64,000 nt of DNA. It comes from Phalacrocorax aristotelis (lineage: Eukaryota; Chordata; Aves; Suliformes; Phalacrocoracidae). Position numbers and translations under genes: made by a program. This document shows, in pieces, positions 49,001-62,010 of the stretch. Positions within the stretch are counted from its first letter, which is position 1, and each line of letters begins with the position of its first letter. The notes below the pieces were generated by a model that was not told the origin of the DNA, did no database searches, and saw only the letters and a program-made list of their open reading frames with translations. The DNA is taken from positions 45,510,191 through 45,574,190 of the forward strand of contig NC_134278.1 of assembly GCF_949628215.1 (NCBI RefSeq), read 5' to 3'.

Positions 49001-49839
49001 TGAGGACATTAATTTCAACCTCTTTATACTGGCAGTAAGAGAAAAAAACCTGTACAACACAGTACTACAACATTTTATATGACTCAACGTGTCAGAATAA
49101 ACCAGGCTTCATTTACTAAATAGAAATAATTGGTGTGTAAATATGTAATTAACTTGTGAAGATTAAAAAACCCCCTACCTTTGAGTTAGCTGTATAAGGC
49201 ATTAGATGATTTCTCCATTACAAAGTCAATCACTTATAAATATAGGCCTAGCATCTCTGTTTTACGCGTGTTCAAGTAAACCCTTACCTTATACCACAAA
49301 AACATACTGAGTGGTACGAGTCAAAGGTATTTAAAGGAGGAGCAGCCAGGTATCCGTGCCTGAGCTGTGTCTGCACATGCACAGAGACCTTTGGGTTTAC
49401 ACAGAGAGAGAAGATGCAGTAGTCGATCTGAAGAGAAGTAACACACTAATAACATACCTGCCATTTACGACTGGTCATTGCTTTGAAATGTAATCAAGTA
49501 CCTGCATAAATATAATAAAATGCACAAACCTCAGAGTGGGATATTTGAAAACAAATATACAGAAGATGCTAAGGTAAACGCTGCTAGTATACTAAGAGGA
49601 GCACAAAACAACAGAAGGGGTTAATGCTGAATGTGTATGACTGCCCGAATGACAGCACAGAGAACAAATCTGGAATCTAATATTGCACATACAGGCGCAA
49701 CTCTTGGAATACTGACTATATATCGGACTGCAGTGGTGCAATGTAGTAGATGTTCGAGCTTTGTGGGTCCACGTAGCTTAATATCAGGAAACTAATGAAA
49801 ACAACATTCATGAACCACCCCCACTTCTGGTTTTGCTGA
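43081..49839. other. Intergenic DNA, no gene seen
   Basis: AT-rich non-coding sequence. Enhancer-like stretches occur around 45600-45760, 47230-47420 and 48030-48210, where AT-rich words with retained CpGs cluster. A perfect octamer ATTTGCAT is at 47108-47115. A T-rich run lies near 46931. No exon, RNA gene or transposon was recognised. Confidence 0.5.
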
Positions 49840-50003
49840 TGTCCTGGTTTCGGCTGGGATAGAGTTAATTTTCTTTCTGGTAGCTGGTAGAGTGCTGTGT
49901 TTATCACTGTGTGATCAACAGTATTCTCATACTAAAACCAAAACACAGCACTGTACCAGCCACAGTGAAGAAAATTAACTCTATCCCAGCTGAAACCAGG
50001 ACA
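49840..50003. mobile_element. 164-bp palindromic element, LTR-edge or MITE-like
   Basis: Two 63-base arms (49840-49902 and 49941-50003) are inverted copies of each other with about 56 of 63 positions paired, around a 38-base centre. The outer edge begins TGTCCTGGTTTC and the element ends with the complement (CCAGGACA), so it starts TG and ends CA. Flanks GCTGA and GCTAA may be an imperfect 5-base target duplication. The arm strongly resembles the edge of a widespread avian endogenous-retrovirus LTR family as I remember it. Either a fold-back of two LTR edges or a MITE is possible. It has no coding content. Confidence 0.7.
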
Positions 50004-52493
50004 GCTAACCGCTGCCTTCACCATACTTTAAATATACTCTTATTAGCCTTTCCAACCTAAACCGTCTAACATCTGTTGCTCAAAGGACCTTAGTAGGAAT
50101 CTTATTGAAGCTGGTTAGGACTTGCATGTTCTCATCTGTTCACAGTAGCATTTTATACTTTAGGGCTTGAACCACCATTATAAGGTGAAAGTAAACAACC
50201 TCGGTTTGGACACTTTTGCAACAACAGTACAGAGGTGAACTATCTAAAAGTTAAGGAGCCTTGGAACACAAGCAAGAGTGGCTGTCCTCGTTTATGCTAA
50301 TTTGAATTAAAACATTTGCACAAGCAATGTCCTCCCACCTACAATTTCACTGAAGTTAAATGCCCTCTTCCGTTTGCTGGCTTTAATATCTGACTTGGGA
50401 GGGTGACAAAAACCAAGAAAACCCCCAAAACCAAAAAAATAACAACCACCAAAAAAAGCAAAAAGCTTTAAACACTCAACTACTAGAAAACAAAAGGTTT
50501 TCTAGTTTTAGACATTTTGTAGGGAGTGATCAGATACAGTTCAACCAACAGAACAAAGAAACTGGTGGCTTTTGATGGAAGCAAGAGAGCTAGGGGACTA
50601 ATAGGGAGCATCCTATTCCAAATCCACACATGCTAGGATTGCACGCGTAGCTCAGGAAACTAGTTTCCAATAGAAGTTTTACGTGGTCAGCGTGGTCCCT
50701 CAGCTTCTCCAGAGGTCAATTCAAGACCTCAATTTAAGAATGGTCTCCTGCTCTGAATTACCGAGTGGAGGAAGCTGCCTCTCCAGAGTGAAGGGACTCT
50801 AGGAGACCAGCTTCCTAACTTTAGTACCTATCCTAGATATTTAAAATTAGATGATACAAATATCCTCCAGGTATAGAAAATGTGCTTAGAGGCAATTATC
50901 CCTTTTGTCCTTCTCGACTTGATATTAAAAAAACAGGCATAACTTGCTTCTGGAGCTTATTGCCATAGCATGCACAGCAGAGCTATTTACAGATGGAGTC
51001 TGGAACTGCTCCCTCTATTGCTGCTCTTCCACCTTTCATAGAAATTAGTCCCTTTAAAAGTTAACACAGTAGGAGTTTGTTGTAACCCTAGTCGGACTCC
51101 TACTATTGCAGCAGAAAAGGGAACATACTATTAATTCATCAACACAGTACAAGTATTTTGTTGCTGGTTATTTGGGGGGTGTGTGTGGTGTGTTTGCAGA
51201 GAGACACCTATTATTTTAAATCCATGTGCTGGGTTCAGGTATTTATATTTGGAGGCCTGAAGATGCCATTCCTTCTCATCTGCACATCGGAATAAATGTG
51301 AGCAGGAGATTTCCCCAGGCACTTCACACACCTCACTTGCAGGGATCAGGCCAGTCTCGACACACCCCGACTCCAATATCTGCCTGGTAAGGAGATGAAT
51401 GCAAAACGCCACAAGATGCTCAAGCGCTGCAGTGGCTTTATGCTCACTAGGAAGAACTAGAACGAGACCATCACATTGATTTTGCTAAGGTGGCTCAAGG
51501 GACAGCTGGTAATTAGGACTTGTCTGTATATGAAATTTAAATCAGAAAGTGCATGCCCCCCCTGCAAACACACCGCTTCCTGGTTATTTTAATTCACTTC
51601 CAGTAACTCTTCCAAAGTAATCCTGAGCATAGACTAGCCATTAGTTTCCAAGTCACAACCAAACTGTTATTTTTAATTTGCCTCTATTAGTTTCAGAAGA
51701 CTGTATACGTGCAGAAACCTGTGGCACTGCCCTGAAGAAAATAAATCTAAAGAGACCAAAGTCTGATAGAGAGAACCCATCTCCTGATGGTGGGCAGAGG
51801 ACTGCACTACCCAACAGCTCTTGACAATGGTGTAATGGTAAATAAATGCACAAAATGATGGTAATTCACAATTATACACTATCACCCTAAAATGCTCAGA
51901 CAGCTCAGTGTTTCATACACTTAGTCCTTTTTTTCATTTGAGTTCAAATTTTTGTGTTTTGACATTAAGAACAGCTAACCACTATACTCAGTTTCCAACA
52001 GGGCAGGCAGAAACAACAGGCACCTAAGCCATGGTAATCCCAATTTATTAGAAGATCTATGTAAACTAATACTAAAAATATGCAAACTAAACTGTCCCTA
52101 ATGTACTATAGACAACTCCGTTTCTAAACAGAAACTATTGCCAGTACGCAAGAACAGGGATATTTACCTTAGTTCTTGGTCTAACACTCAGACTTCAGAG
52201 TGACAATAATACGCCTGTAAACTGGTCGTGTGTGTCGTACATTGCAAAACTGTATGTCAAAACCAGTACCAAAATTTTATTTTAATAAGTTACACTTCGA
52301 TTTTCCTACTAACCTAAACCAAGAAAAATTACTTCCCTTAAAAACCCCCAAAAACGGAAACAAACAAATGAGTAAGAATCCTGTGACTGTTCTCGACATT
52401 GTAATTTCCTTCAGACAGGTATTATTTCTTTTTCCCCACCCAACCATCTTCAGCAATCAGTACACTGTGACAAACAGAACAACCAAATGGCAA
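50004..52493. other. Intergenic DNA, no gene seen
   Basis: AT-rich sequence with an A/C-rich low-complexity stretch at about 50408-50465. No coding frame, RNA gene or further transposon was recognised. Confidence 0.5.
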
Positions 52494-52870
52494 GTCTCAG
52501 ATCACAGAAGCACAGCGAGGTTGAGGTTGGAAGGGACCCCTGGAGGTCATCTGGTCCAGCCCCTTGCTCAAGCAGAGCCACCTCAAGCTGGTTACCCAGG
52601 ACCACATCCAGACGGCTTTTGAGTATCTCCAAGAATGGAGACTCCACAGACTCTCTTGGTCACCCTCACCATAAAAAATGCCTTCTTGTGTTCAGTCTCC
52701 TGTGATTCAGTTTGTGCCCACTGCCTCTCGTCCTGTCTGTGGGCATCACTAAGAAGAATCTGACTGCCTCCTCTTCATTCCCCACCTCCGTCAGGCATTC
52801 CTATACATTGATATGATTTCCCCTGAGTCTTGTCTTATCCAGAGCCTTTTTACCATTTTTACCCCAAAAC
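52494..52870 (-). mobile_element. CR1 LINE 3' fragment
   Basis: A minus-orientation CR1. The plus strand shows ATCACAGAAGCACAG (decayed terminal repeat), GGTTGGAAGGGACCCCTGGA, GGTCATCTGGTCCAGCCCC, CTCCAAGAATGGAGACTCCA, GCCCACTGCCTCTCGTCCTG, and a last recognisable TTGATATGATTTCCCC segment. It is 5'-truncated with no reverse transcriptase. The order of blocks matches the copy at 4.8 kb, but a segment near the middle (CTGGGCAGCCTGT equivalent) is partly lost. Confidence 0.92.
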
Positions 52871-55800
52871 TGCAGTTGATTTGTCCTCAGAAAATGACCA
52901 ACTGCAAAAATCCTAAGCAATTAAGTCTTACAAATGTCTGTGTGCGCATGCACAAAATCATTTAACAAAAAATGCAGCTGGGCAGCAGTAGGTGAAGAAA
53001 AAATATTTTTACGTAGTTCATAAAAATGAAACAGAGACATGAGGAATCACTGCACAAGCATGTGTATAGAAGGTCAGTGTTAAGAGCATCTAAACGCTAA
53101 ATCTTGACTTAGAAGTATGAGCATGAGAAATTAAATGGGAAACTAAATTTCTGGGAAATATAACAGCTGATCTAGAACAATGCACTTACTTTCTTCACGT
53201 CTATAAATAGCTCTGGCTACCCTTTCATGAGTTCCCAGATAAATCTGGATAAGACTCCTTTGTTTCTTTTCTCAACTTTCTTGACATTTGCATTTCTTCA
53301 GTATCCAAGGAAAAAGAGAGAGCTTTCAAATAGTTGAGGGTTTTTTATTTGTTTGCTTTTAGAAAAGGGGAACAAAACATGCAAGAGAAGAACTTCATTC
53401 CTCACAAAGGGTCCTCTTCAATTTAGGATGTCTGTCCTAACTGGGCTATTTATCATTCTTAAATGAAAACAAGACAGGGAGAAACTAGAGCTACTCAAAC
53501 TAAAATAACAGTACTTAGTCCATTAGCTAAAAAGGAAAATCCCACCAAAGTCCGCTATTACTGAGGCTGAATCTACTTAAAAAGAGTCACCTCTTGCCGA
53601 GGCCCTTCGGTCTCGGCCCTACAGATCACAAGGATCTGTAACGCACAAGACTCATGCCTCAGCCCCTCCTCACGTCAGTTCTCACAACCTGTCCCATGCC
53701 TGGTAATATTTAATAAACAGCCCTTTCTTGGGCTAATGAACATGTAAATCAATGTATTAAGTCACCCCCATACTCCATGTAATAAAATGCTACATTTCAT
53801 CTCGTTTTTGTAAATTTAGTAGTCCTGCAGGTGTGATGTGGGAAACATATCCCATAAGATGCAGTAAGTACACACAGTAAGAACCAGGACTAAACACACA
53901 TTTCTTGCAAATGCACAGTGGGTAACATTTCTGATGACAAGAGAGCAGTGGAACTAGTCAGAGTCTTGATCATAGGTATATGAAAGATTATAAAAATATC
54001 TGCAATACATTAATTACATTTTCCCATTAATTTCATGCATTTACAGAACTATACACACATAGCTAGTTAGGTACATGAGATTTTAAAACAGGGAAAGGGG
54101 ATGCATTTCCACCAAAAAAACCCCCAACATCCCAGACATACCACAGGCATTCATTGGCAAGGGACTCCGGGGCATAAGCAGATCCTGGCATTTAAAACAC
54201 CAATTTTTCAAGTTGTCAGCATCTCTTTAATTTGCTTCTTTCTGGAAGGATTTTAGAGGATTTTGAGGTTTGTGGATGGATGTTCCAGTCCTGTTTTTTG
54301 CTATTCCAAGACAGGCAGTACAACGCTGTATAGCATGAAGCTCAGTTTAGTATTCTAAAGCAAAGTATCTAACCTGAGCTAAATCACAGCTTCCAGTCCT
54401 CGGAAAATTATTCATTTTACTTTCCTTAAATATCTATCTTAGGAGGAGATTAATAGGTCTCTAGAGGTCCCCAGATTCCTGCCTTAAATGAGGTGTCTAA
54501 CTTTCAGAGTGCTAACATTCAGTGAGATGAATTCTACTCACTGTGTACTGTGATTACTGGACATCTTGTATCTGGAAAAGTTGGCATCAGAGCCCCAGGG
54601 AAAGAATCAGTCTTTTTTTTTTTTGTCTGAAATTTGGGCCTCCGAATACATGGGGATTATAAGGTCCAAACTCCTATGCAGAACTGTTCTTCCATATAAG
54701 TACTTTAGTGAGCAGGACTTAATCAACTGCGTAATTTAAACAACAGAAACACCATCCATTTCCATAGAGCTATCTAGCCAGACAGCTCAGGATTATGAAT
54801 ACAAGTACACTCTTGAATTGAAGCCTTCAAGAGTTGGGAAGATGCTTTAAATGGTAAAATTATCATATTAATATTAAAATTACCAAAAGAATGACATACC
54901 TACCTACACACCATCCCACACCAATTTCGTACAGATAGTATGGAAGCACCCCTTTAGTTTAAAAACAGGAGCACTCCAGAGCAAGCCTTTTTTTTTGGTC
55001 ATGTTAGCAGTATTTTTTTTTAACATCTGTTGCCAAAGCACATCTTCTGCAATGCTTCAGAAAGACAAGATTAAAAAAATGGAATATCCTTAAAAGCAGA
55101 ATTCAGATAACATGACTGAGGGATGGTCCAGTGTTGGAGATGACAACCCAATTCCAGAATAATTCAATTCCTTTGACCGAGGAACTAACATTATTCATTT
55201 TGGACTAAATGAAACTAGAACAATTTCCCTCTATATGACTGCTTCACAAGGAGACAGTCCACAGTAGTTATCGGACTTCGCGTTCACACTCTACCATACC
55301 CTGTAACACCTTTCACGTGTAGACAAACCAAAAGGCACTTCGGCAAAGCAACACAGGAAATCCAGCACACCTCCTGCCCATGGTTTTCCTGCTGCACGAG
55401 TGGAGAGGGACTCAGTCTCCAGGGACAGTAAAACAACAGTTGAAAACAGAACTGCTATGAAACACCTTTTGCTATTACATTCACTTCACAAAGTAATTTC
55501 TACATTAAAAACTTTGAGATTTATACATATATGTATAGGTATTACACACAAAGAATCTTCATGTATACACACAAATGTGTGTATATATATAATCTTTACA
55601 TATAGATGTATAAATAGATATACACACACAACTTTAAAATAACAGAACTAAAAAGACAGTGATCTATTCTTGCTTCTTTGCGATGTATAAGGAAGGTCTG
55701 AAAGCATGTTGTTTTCTTTATCCTGGAAATACGAGGAATATCAAGTCTGGTCTATCCCCTCTTTGCTGGAAGACTTCTTGGAGGTATAAAGCCATAGCTA

Positions 55801-57938
55801 AAAGAGCTTCTTACCCACTGACTGAAGGTTAAAGTCTACAACTACAGATGGAAGTCTTTCCCAATTATTTCTCAGCTATTTGAATTATGTGTTAGCAACT
55901 GCTAAATTTTAAACAGTCCAAATAAAAAGTAGACTTCAATTTCTCTTTCAAGTGACAACAGAGAATTCCTGACCAAACCAATTTCAAACTGAAGGCACAA
56001 CATAAGAAGTCCTTTAGTAAGAACAAAACATCAGTTTAAACCTCCTTTATACTACCTAAAAAGCAATGGAGAATGAAATCCTTTACACATACATGATTAC
56101 AAAAACACTTATTTGATTCACTAATGCTGTAGAAATGAAACTATATTATTTACCAAGTTTACTGGTTTGAAGGCACAATGGCTATCACTTCATCCACATC
56201 CCATTCTATTTACAGTGAAAAACAATGGAGGTTCTCTAAGAAAAAAAGGATATAAACACAGATGCACCCTGAGAAGTGAAATTTCACAACAAAAACATTT
56301 GTTCTGAAATACTGTTCTTTGTAAACTCCCATTATCTGAACCTGTGTTCTCCTACAACTAGGACAATAATGTTTAATAATCAATTACAATGAAAAATATT
56401 ACTTGTAGATAAAAAAAACCATGAAAAGTTCCCAGAAAAATAAATCAACCTAAACCTGATTGAAAGAAATGAGGTCTCACACAGATTCACACCCAAGCTG
56501 ACACCTGTCAGTGGGGAAGGAAAAAAAAGGTAAATCAATCTGAATATCTCTGACAATGTCCAGTTTTCTGGAAATAAAAATAATGGAATGGCATAATCTA
56601 GTTGGAAATCCCATAGTGCCATCTGTGTGGAAGGAAAAAATAAAAAAGCCAACTGCACATGCCCTTCTTTGGATCTGGAATTCCCCAAAGAATCTGTAAA
56701 ATTTAAAAATCTGAAGGAAAAGGTCTTTTTATAAAATCAGATAAATGTTCTGTAGCTGTTTCATGACATGGTTTATAAAGTATTGGCACCAGCACAAAGA
56801 GTTCAAAGCGTTCTTTCAGGATTCATAAAGATCGTCACATCTTTAATGATTTGTAGCAGTCCTCTAGTAGCGGTTGGTTATTTACTGCATAAACTGAAGT
56901 ATTCTTTGCCAGTAATCTTCGGTGCAATAATGTACTTCTGCCAGACATATTTTCCTTCTTATTCCAGAAGGTAGTAAGTGCCATCAATACAAGGATAGTG
57001 GAGCCAATATCACATGACAGGCTATATTTCATGGTCCATTTTCGTCAACAATGGCTACAAAGGTAAAATTCTGAACTCAAGCTGTACATAGCAACATTAG
57101 CAGTGGTATTCATGGAAAAAAAAGATAAAAACTTCATCCAAGGAAGTGCAAAAGGAGGAAACCTCTAGAATTTGTCCATCGACACCATTTTCCTTCTCCA
57201 GAGGCTAAACAGTGTTAAAGAGAGAGAGTGCAATAGTACATTGAGCAATCACCTCTTGGAAAAAAAAACCCAAAAAACCCCAAACCAAAACAAATCCAAT
57301 ACTAAGATTTGGTGATTATTAAATTACCAAATTGTATTGCCCTTGTTTCAAACTCACTATATTTTCATTGCTGTTTTACTGAACAAAATGTGTTTTTACA
57401 CTTGACAGTAGATTTGATGCCAGTGTAAGGGACAGTGGCTGATACATTATTCTAAGTTCTGTTTTGTATGGGACTTTGCATGATAACCAGATGTATCACA
57501 AATCAAGTCTTGACCATGGACAGAAATTTGAAAAGAAAATTGCTCTGGAGTTTTCTACACATTACCAGTTACAACACTAAGTACCTGGCTCAAACTTTAT
57601 ATCCAATACCAAGAAGCAGCTGGCAATTTTCTCTTTCGTTTCTGCTCTAAGTTGAGGTGGAAGATTCTTGCATTTATCTGTTGTGCCGCTTAGGCTGGAC
57701 TGTAAAACATCACTACATCTAATTCAGGTGCAGGAAGGGAGAAAAAAGTGTCAGATATGATTCGCTACCAAAACAGTGAAGACAAAATGTCTTTTCAATC
57801 CATTCTTATACAAGCATTAACAGGTTTTCAAAACAACTCATTACAGGCCAGATCATAACATCTTATGCTACAGGCCACACTAGAATGCTGCAGTATGTGT
57901 GTATGTATATACAAATACATCTGTATACATTTTTATGT

Positions 57939-57959
57939 ACACACACACACACACACACA
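57939..57959. repeat. (AC)10 microsatellite
   Basis: A perfect AC dinucleotide tract flanked by TATGTA-rich sequence. Confidence 0.95.
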
Positions 57960-58348
57960 AACATACACATAAAAAGGAAGCACCCATCTTTCTTACTGCT
58001 AAATACTGAACTTCTGCTTTCACCTATTAACACAGGATATTAACATAGTTGGTGTGTAACACCCTCTGAAGGGACATTTAAGAAGACATTATTTTCTTCT
58101 CATCAAAGTCACACATATGGCTGGTATTTAAAAACATGCAGTGCCACCAATTAACACAGTAAAACAATTCTTACGTACAATATCAACTCTTTAAGAAATG
58201 CATAATATATTTAAATATATTTTACCCATTTGTGTAGATACTTTCCACTATTTTGTAGGGGATTTATATTCTTCTTAAAAAAGTCTGCACAAATTCACAG
58301 GAAACAACTCTGTCAAATGAATTCCACAGCAGCATATGTGGTGAGTCA

Positions 58349-58606
<258 letters not shown>

Positions 58607-59042
58607 CTAATATAACACGATTTTTATTTAGATTATTTCAATGAGATTTAAAATTAAAAGCTGCTTAGGGGTAAAATGCAGAGTTTTTGCCTTTAAGAAG
58701 CCCATTGTACTCTCCTAACCCAACTGTTTAAGTGACTCCATCATTTTCTACTGGGAGGCAACTTTACAACTTCAAGGGGAATTTCTCACTACAGAAGCTG
58801 ACCCTGAGTACCCACAGCTACAAGACCTCCCAGTGACCAGATGATGGGCTCTGGCAACAAGCAACACAGTAGGATACACTCATGCTCTCATGGCTCTCCT
58901 GCTGACTGCAATGACTGGCACAGCACATGAGCTATTATGGGCTACTCCAATTCCAAACAAATCAGCAAGGCTTCTAGATACCATACTCTAGAGCATGGGC
59001 ATTATGCACATGCAGGGGCGGCTGTTCAAGAGGCTACCAATC

Positions 59043-59070
59043 ATATATATATATATACACACACACACAC
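59043..59070. repeat. (AT)7(AC)7 compound microsatellite
   Basis: An AT dinucleotide tract passes directly into an AC tract, a common compound microsatellite form. Confidence 0.95.
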
Positions 59071-59645
59071 TAACTGTAATAGAAAACATATTATTTACCC
59101 TGCTAAAAACACGACCGCTGTGACTGAACTCCTAAGTGTCACACAGGCTCAGGTCAAGCATTGGATTGAGTCAGGAATCAAATAAACAGGTGTTTGTAAG
59201 CATGCATCCACACACCCATTATAGCTGATGGAAATCTGGTCAGTACAGACAACGGTGCTCAGCACGCAATTCAGCTGACTGGGCACTGAGGCATGATTCA
59301 GTTGCTGGAAGTGCCTAGTGCCCCTTCGGCTTCCTTACACCAGTGTAGGACATCTGCAGAGCTGGTAGACAGGACACTGACCCACAGGAGGTGACCCACA
59401 CCTGACTGGAATGTCTGGAAGCCAGGCAGGTTACTCTGGGCAAGTGAACAAAGCCTGGATGTCTACAGTGGGCTAAATTGCTCATCCAGCTTTCCTGGCT
59501 CTAAAAACAGTTTATACATCCAACATGACTGCAGACACCCCCTGGTAGACACTTCAACTTAGACAGCTCTGTCTGGAGCTGAACTGCACCCCAAAAAGTA
59601 ATCTAGTCCAGAACCTTGTCTATGGCCAGGGCCAATAATGCTTAC

Positions 59646-59665
59646 AAAAAAAAAAAAAAAAAAAA
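59646..59665. repeat. A20 homopolymer
   Basis: An uninterrupted 20-base A run. No retrocopied gene body was recognised upstream, so it is treated as low-complexity sequence. Confidence 0.9.
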
Positions 59666-59939
59666 GGGCAGATTTTTAAAGCAGGTTTTCACTGGTGGAT
59701 CTTCTCAACTGCCAAAACTTACCAGTTTAGGGATTTCTGAAGACACCTGTCATGAATATTACTACTTTTCTGAACTTCTTTATACTTATGGCCCCTTGAC
59801 ATGAGTTCTACAGTTTAACTACATAATGTTAAAAAAAAAACAAAAACAAAACAAACAACAAAACACAGCCTTAAACCCACTGCTTATTAATTGCAATAGT
59901 TAGGGGGCAATGAATCATAAAGAAGATGTGGGAGATCAT

Positions 59940-62010
59940 TGCCAGTTCACTCTTTCTACCTCGTTCATAATCCTATCTATGGACATCTCTTCTGTTCCCT
60001 CATGACTGTTTTCCAGACTTTTGTGTCTCAGATGACCCCTGTTGTCTTGTTTCTGCACTAATTTAGTACTTTTGAAATTGGATGACCAGAACTGTACACT
60101 GAACTGAGCACAAAGTCAGTAACTATAATGAGATCTTATGGTGTTTCTCCACTTCCTTCCTAAGAAATCCTAACCTTCTGTTTGTCTGTTAGAATGATGC
60201 TGAGCAACGAGCTGATGTTTTAAAGAAACTGCCTACAGGATCACTCTCCTACAAAACAGTAACTAATGTAAAGCCACCCCCCATATGCTTAGTTAATATT
60301 ATTTTGCCTCATGTGATTACTTGGCACTTGATGGAACAGTTTTCCTCCTGCTTTATCATCTGTTTACTAAGTCTTGTAAGATCATTCTGCAGTTTTTCAG
60401 CATCAAGTTCTTCAGCTTAAGGTTTTTCTACCCTCAATATCTGTGCTTTACCCTCTGGTACAGCATTATTCACCCCTTCGACTGGAGTACTTATAAACAG
60501 ATCAGTAGAGACCCATGGTTGATCACAGTAGTAACATAACTTCACTGTGGAAAGAGATGATATATTCCTTTCCTCTGTTGTCTCTGAAACACTCATTACA
60601 ATCCAGGAGAAGACGGCTAAGTCAGAAATGCAGAATAATGTTGGCTAAAGCTTTCAAAAATGCAATCCCCTATGGACTGGATCAGTGCCCACTTCCACCA
60701 AGAACTCCAAGGAATTCTAAAAGATTGGAGAGGTGTAACTATCCTCACGGGGACCCAGCTCTCCTTCCAAATACCATAATGGCCTTCATGTCTACTGACT
60801 GACTGACTTGCTTATGGTTGCAGCTGGTTTACACACAGCAATAGACAATTTTACTGTTTTACAGCTTCTAATGTGCACCCTTTACAGAAGATTTTGCCAT
60901 GTTTGTAACTCTTCCCTCCCTAGTGCCGAGGCTGATTTAAGTGACAAATCACACACCAGAAATAAGATTTCCACAGTCCTGTATCTGAGCTCATTTAGAA
61001 CTGCTGCAAAAATACCATTTAGCCCTAATAATTTATTATTGTTCAATGTATTGATTTGTTCAAAAGCTTTCTGTATTGGCATTCCAATTTGAGGCAGCTT
61101 TCCAGGCTAATCTCCTGGAAAGAATAGCTCTGAGGTAGCAGCCTGCTTCATCCCCCTTTGCCATGAACATTAATGGACAGACCACAGTTCTCCTGCAATG
61201 GTCTTCTCATATCTGAGCAATCCTTTACTTCTGGAGCTGCCTACCAACCTCAGTAACTCTCCTGTAAACTTCTAACAAATCCGAAACACAATTTTAGCAT
61301 TTACCTTTATAGCCAATGGTTCCTTAACATCTCATTCTGCCTTGCTGTGATTTTGTTTCACTTTCTAGAGTTCATTTTCCTATCTTTCTTCTATGAACAG
61401 GATTCATTTCCAGCAAGATGCCTCTGTTTTCAGTAGTCTCCTGTATTCTTCTTTGTAAGCACGTGGGTACCCGAGTGTGGTCTTTGCTTCTTCTATGGTA
61501 GGCTCTCAGATTAGTTACTTTGAGGCATCATTTAACATCACCTGAAAACAGTCTTTGCTATCATGCCCCCCAGTTTTACCTCATCCACGCAAAGGTAATC
61601 AAACCTTGTAATTATTATAGTGATTTTTAACTCCCTTATCATATGATCACTGTCACCACAATCATCTAGTGGTGGATGTAACAGTCCCTGTAGCCATACA
61701 CAGAAATTCTGTAATATGCTTTACTTCACTTGAGCATAATTTTGCCATAGTACCACTGTCCCACCAGCAGGATCTGCTCTACCATTCCAACCAAAACTCC
61801 AGAAATGCCACATTATGCTACTCATCTTTTTTCCACCAAGCCTTAAAATTGCTACTGCATCAGCACCTTCATTTAAAACCAGTCTCATTTTACACATCAC
61901 AGCTTTTAAGCTTCAAGATCCAAATATATGTTTCTACAAAAATGCTAGATCTAGATGCCTAGCCACACATTTTTTTTGTGTAGGATGTTCTTCATTCCTT
62001 CCTACCTGAA
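59940..62010 (-). mobile_element. Long, decayed CR1-like LINE with RT remnant
   Basis: About 2 kb aligns by eye, in order and on the minus strand, with the internal region of old amniote CR1/L3-type LINEs: a GATGACCAGAACTGTACAC block near 60080, a TCTTGTAAGATCATTCTGCAG block near 60370, GCTGATTTAAGTGACAAATC near 60930, and TAGTACCACTGTCCCACCAG near 61750. A minus-strand frame at 60882-61082 keeps a reverse-transcriptase signature (NKLLGLNGIFAAVLNEL, resembling NKxxGxDGIxxxVLxEL). Frames are broken by stops and indels, so it is long dead. The limits are approximate and the consensus was recalled from memory. Confidence 0.7.

Noticed and set aside
59590-59665. Short CR1 tail followed by a poly(A) tract
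   Set aside because: An AATCTAGTCCA word and a CTATGGCCAGGG word recall CR1, but the key GGTTGGAAGGGACC block is missing; too weak to call, and the A20 run may be unrelated.
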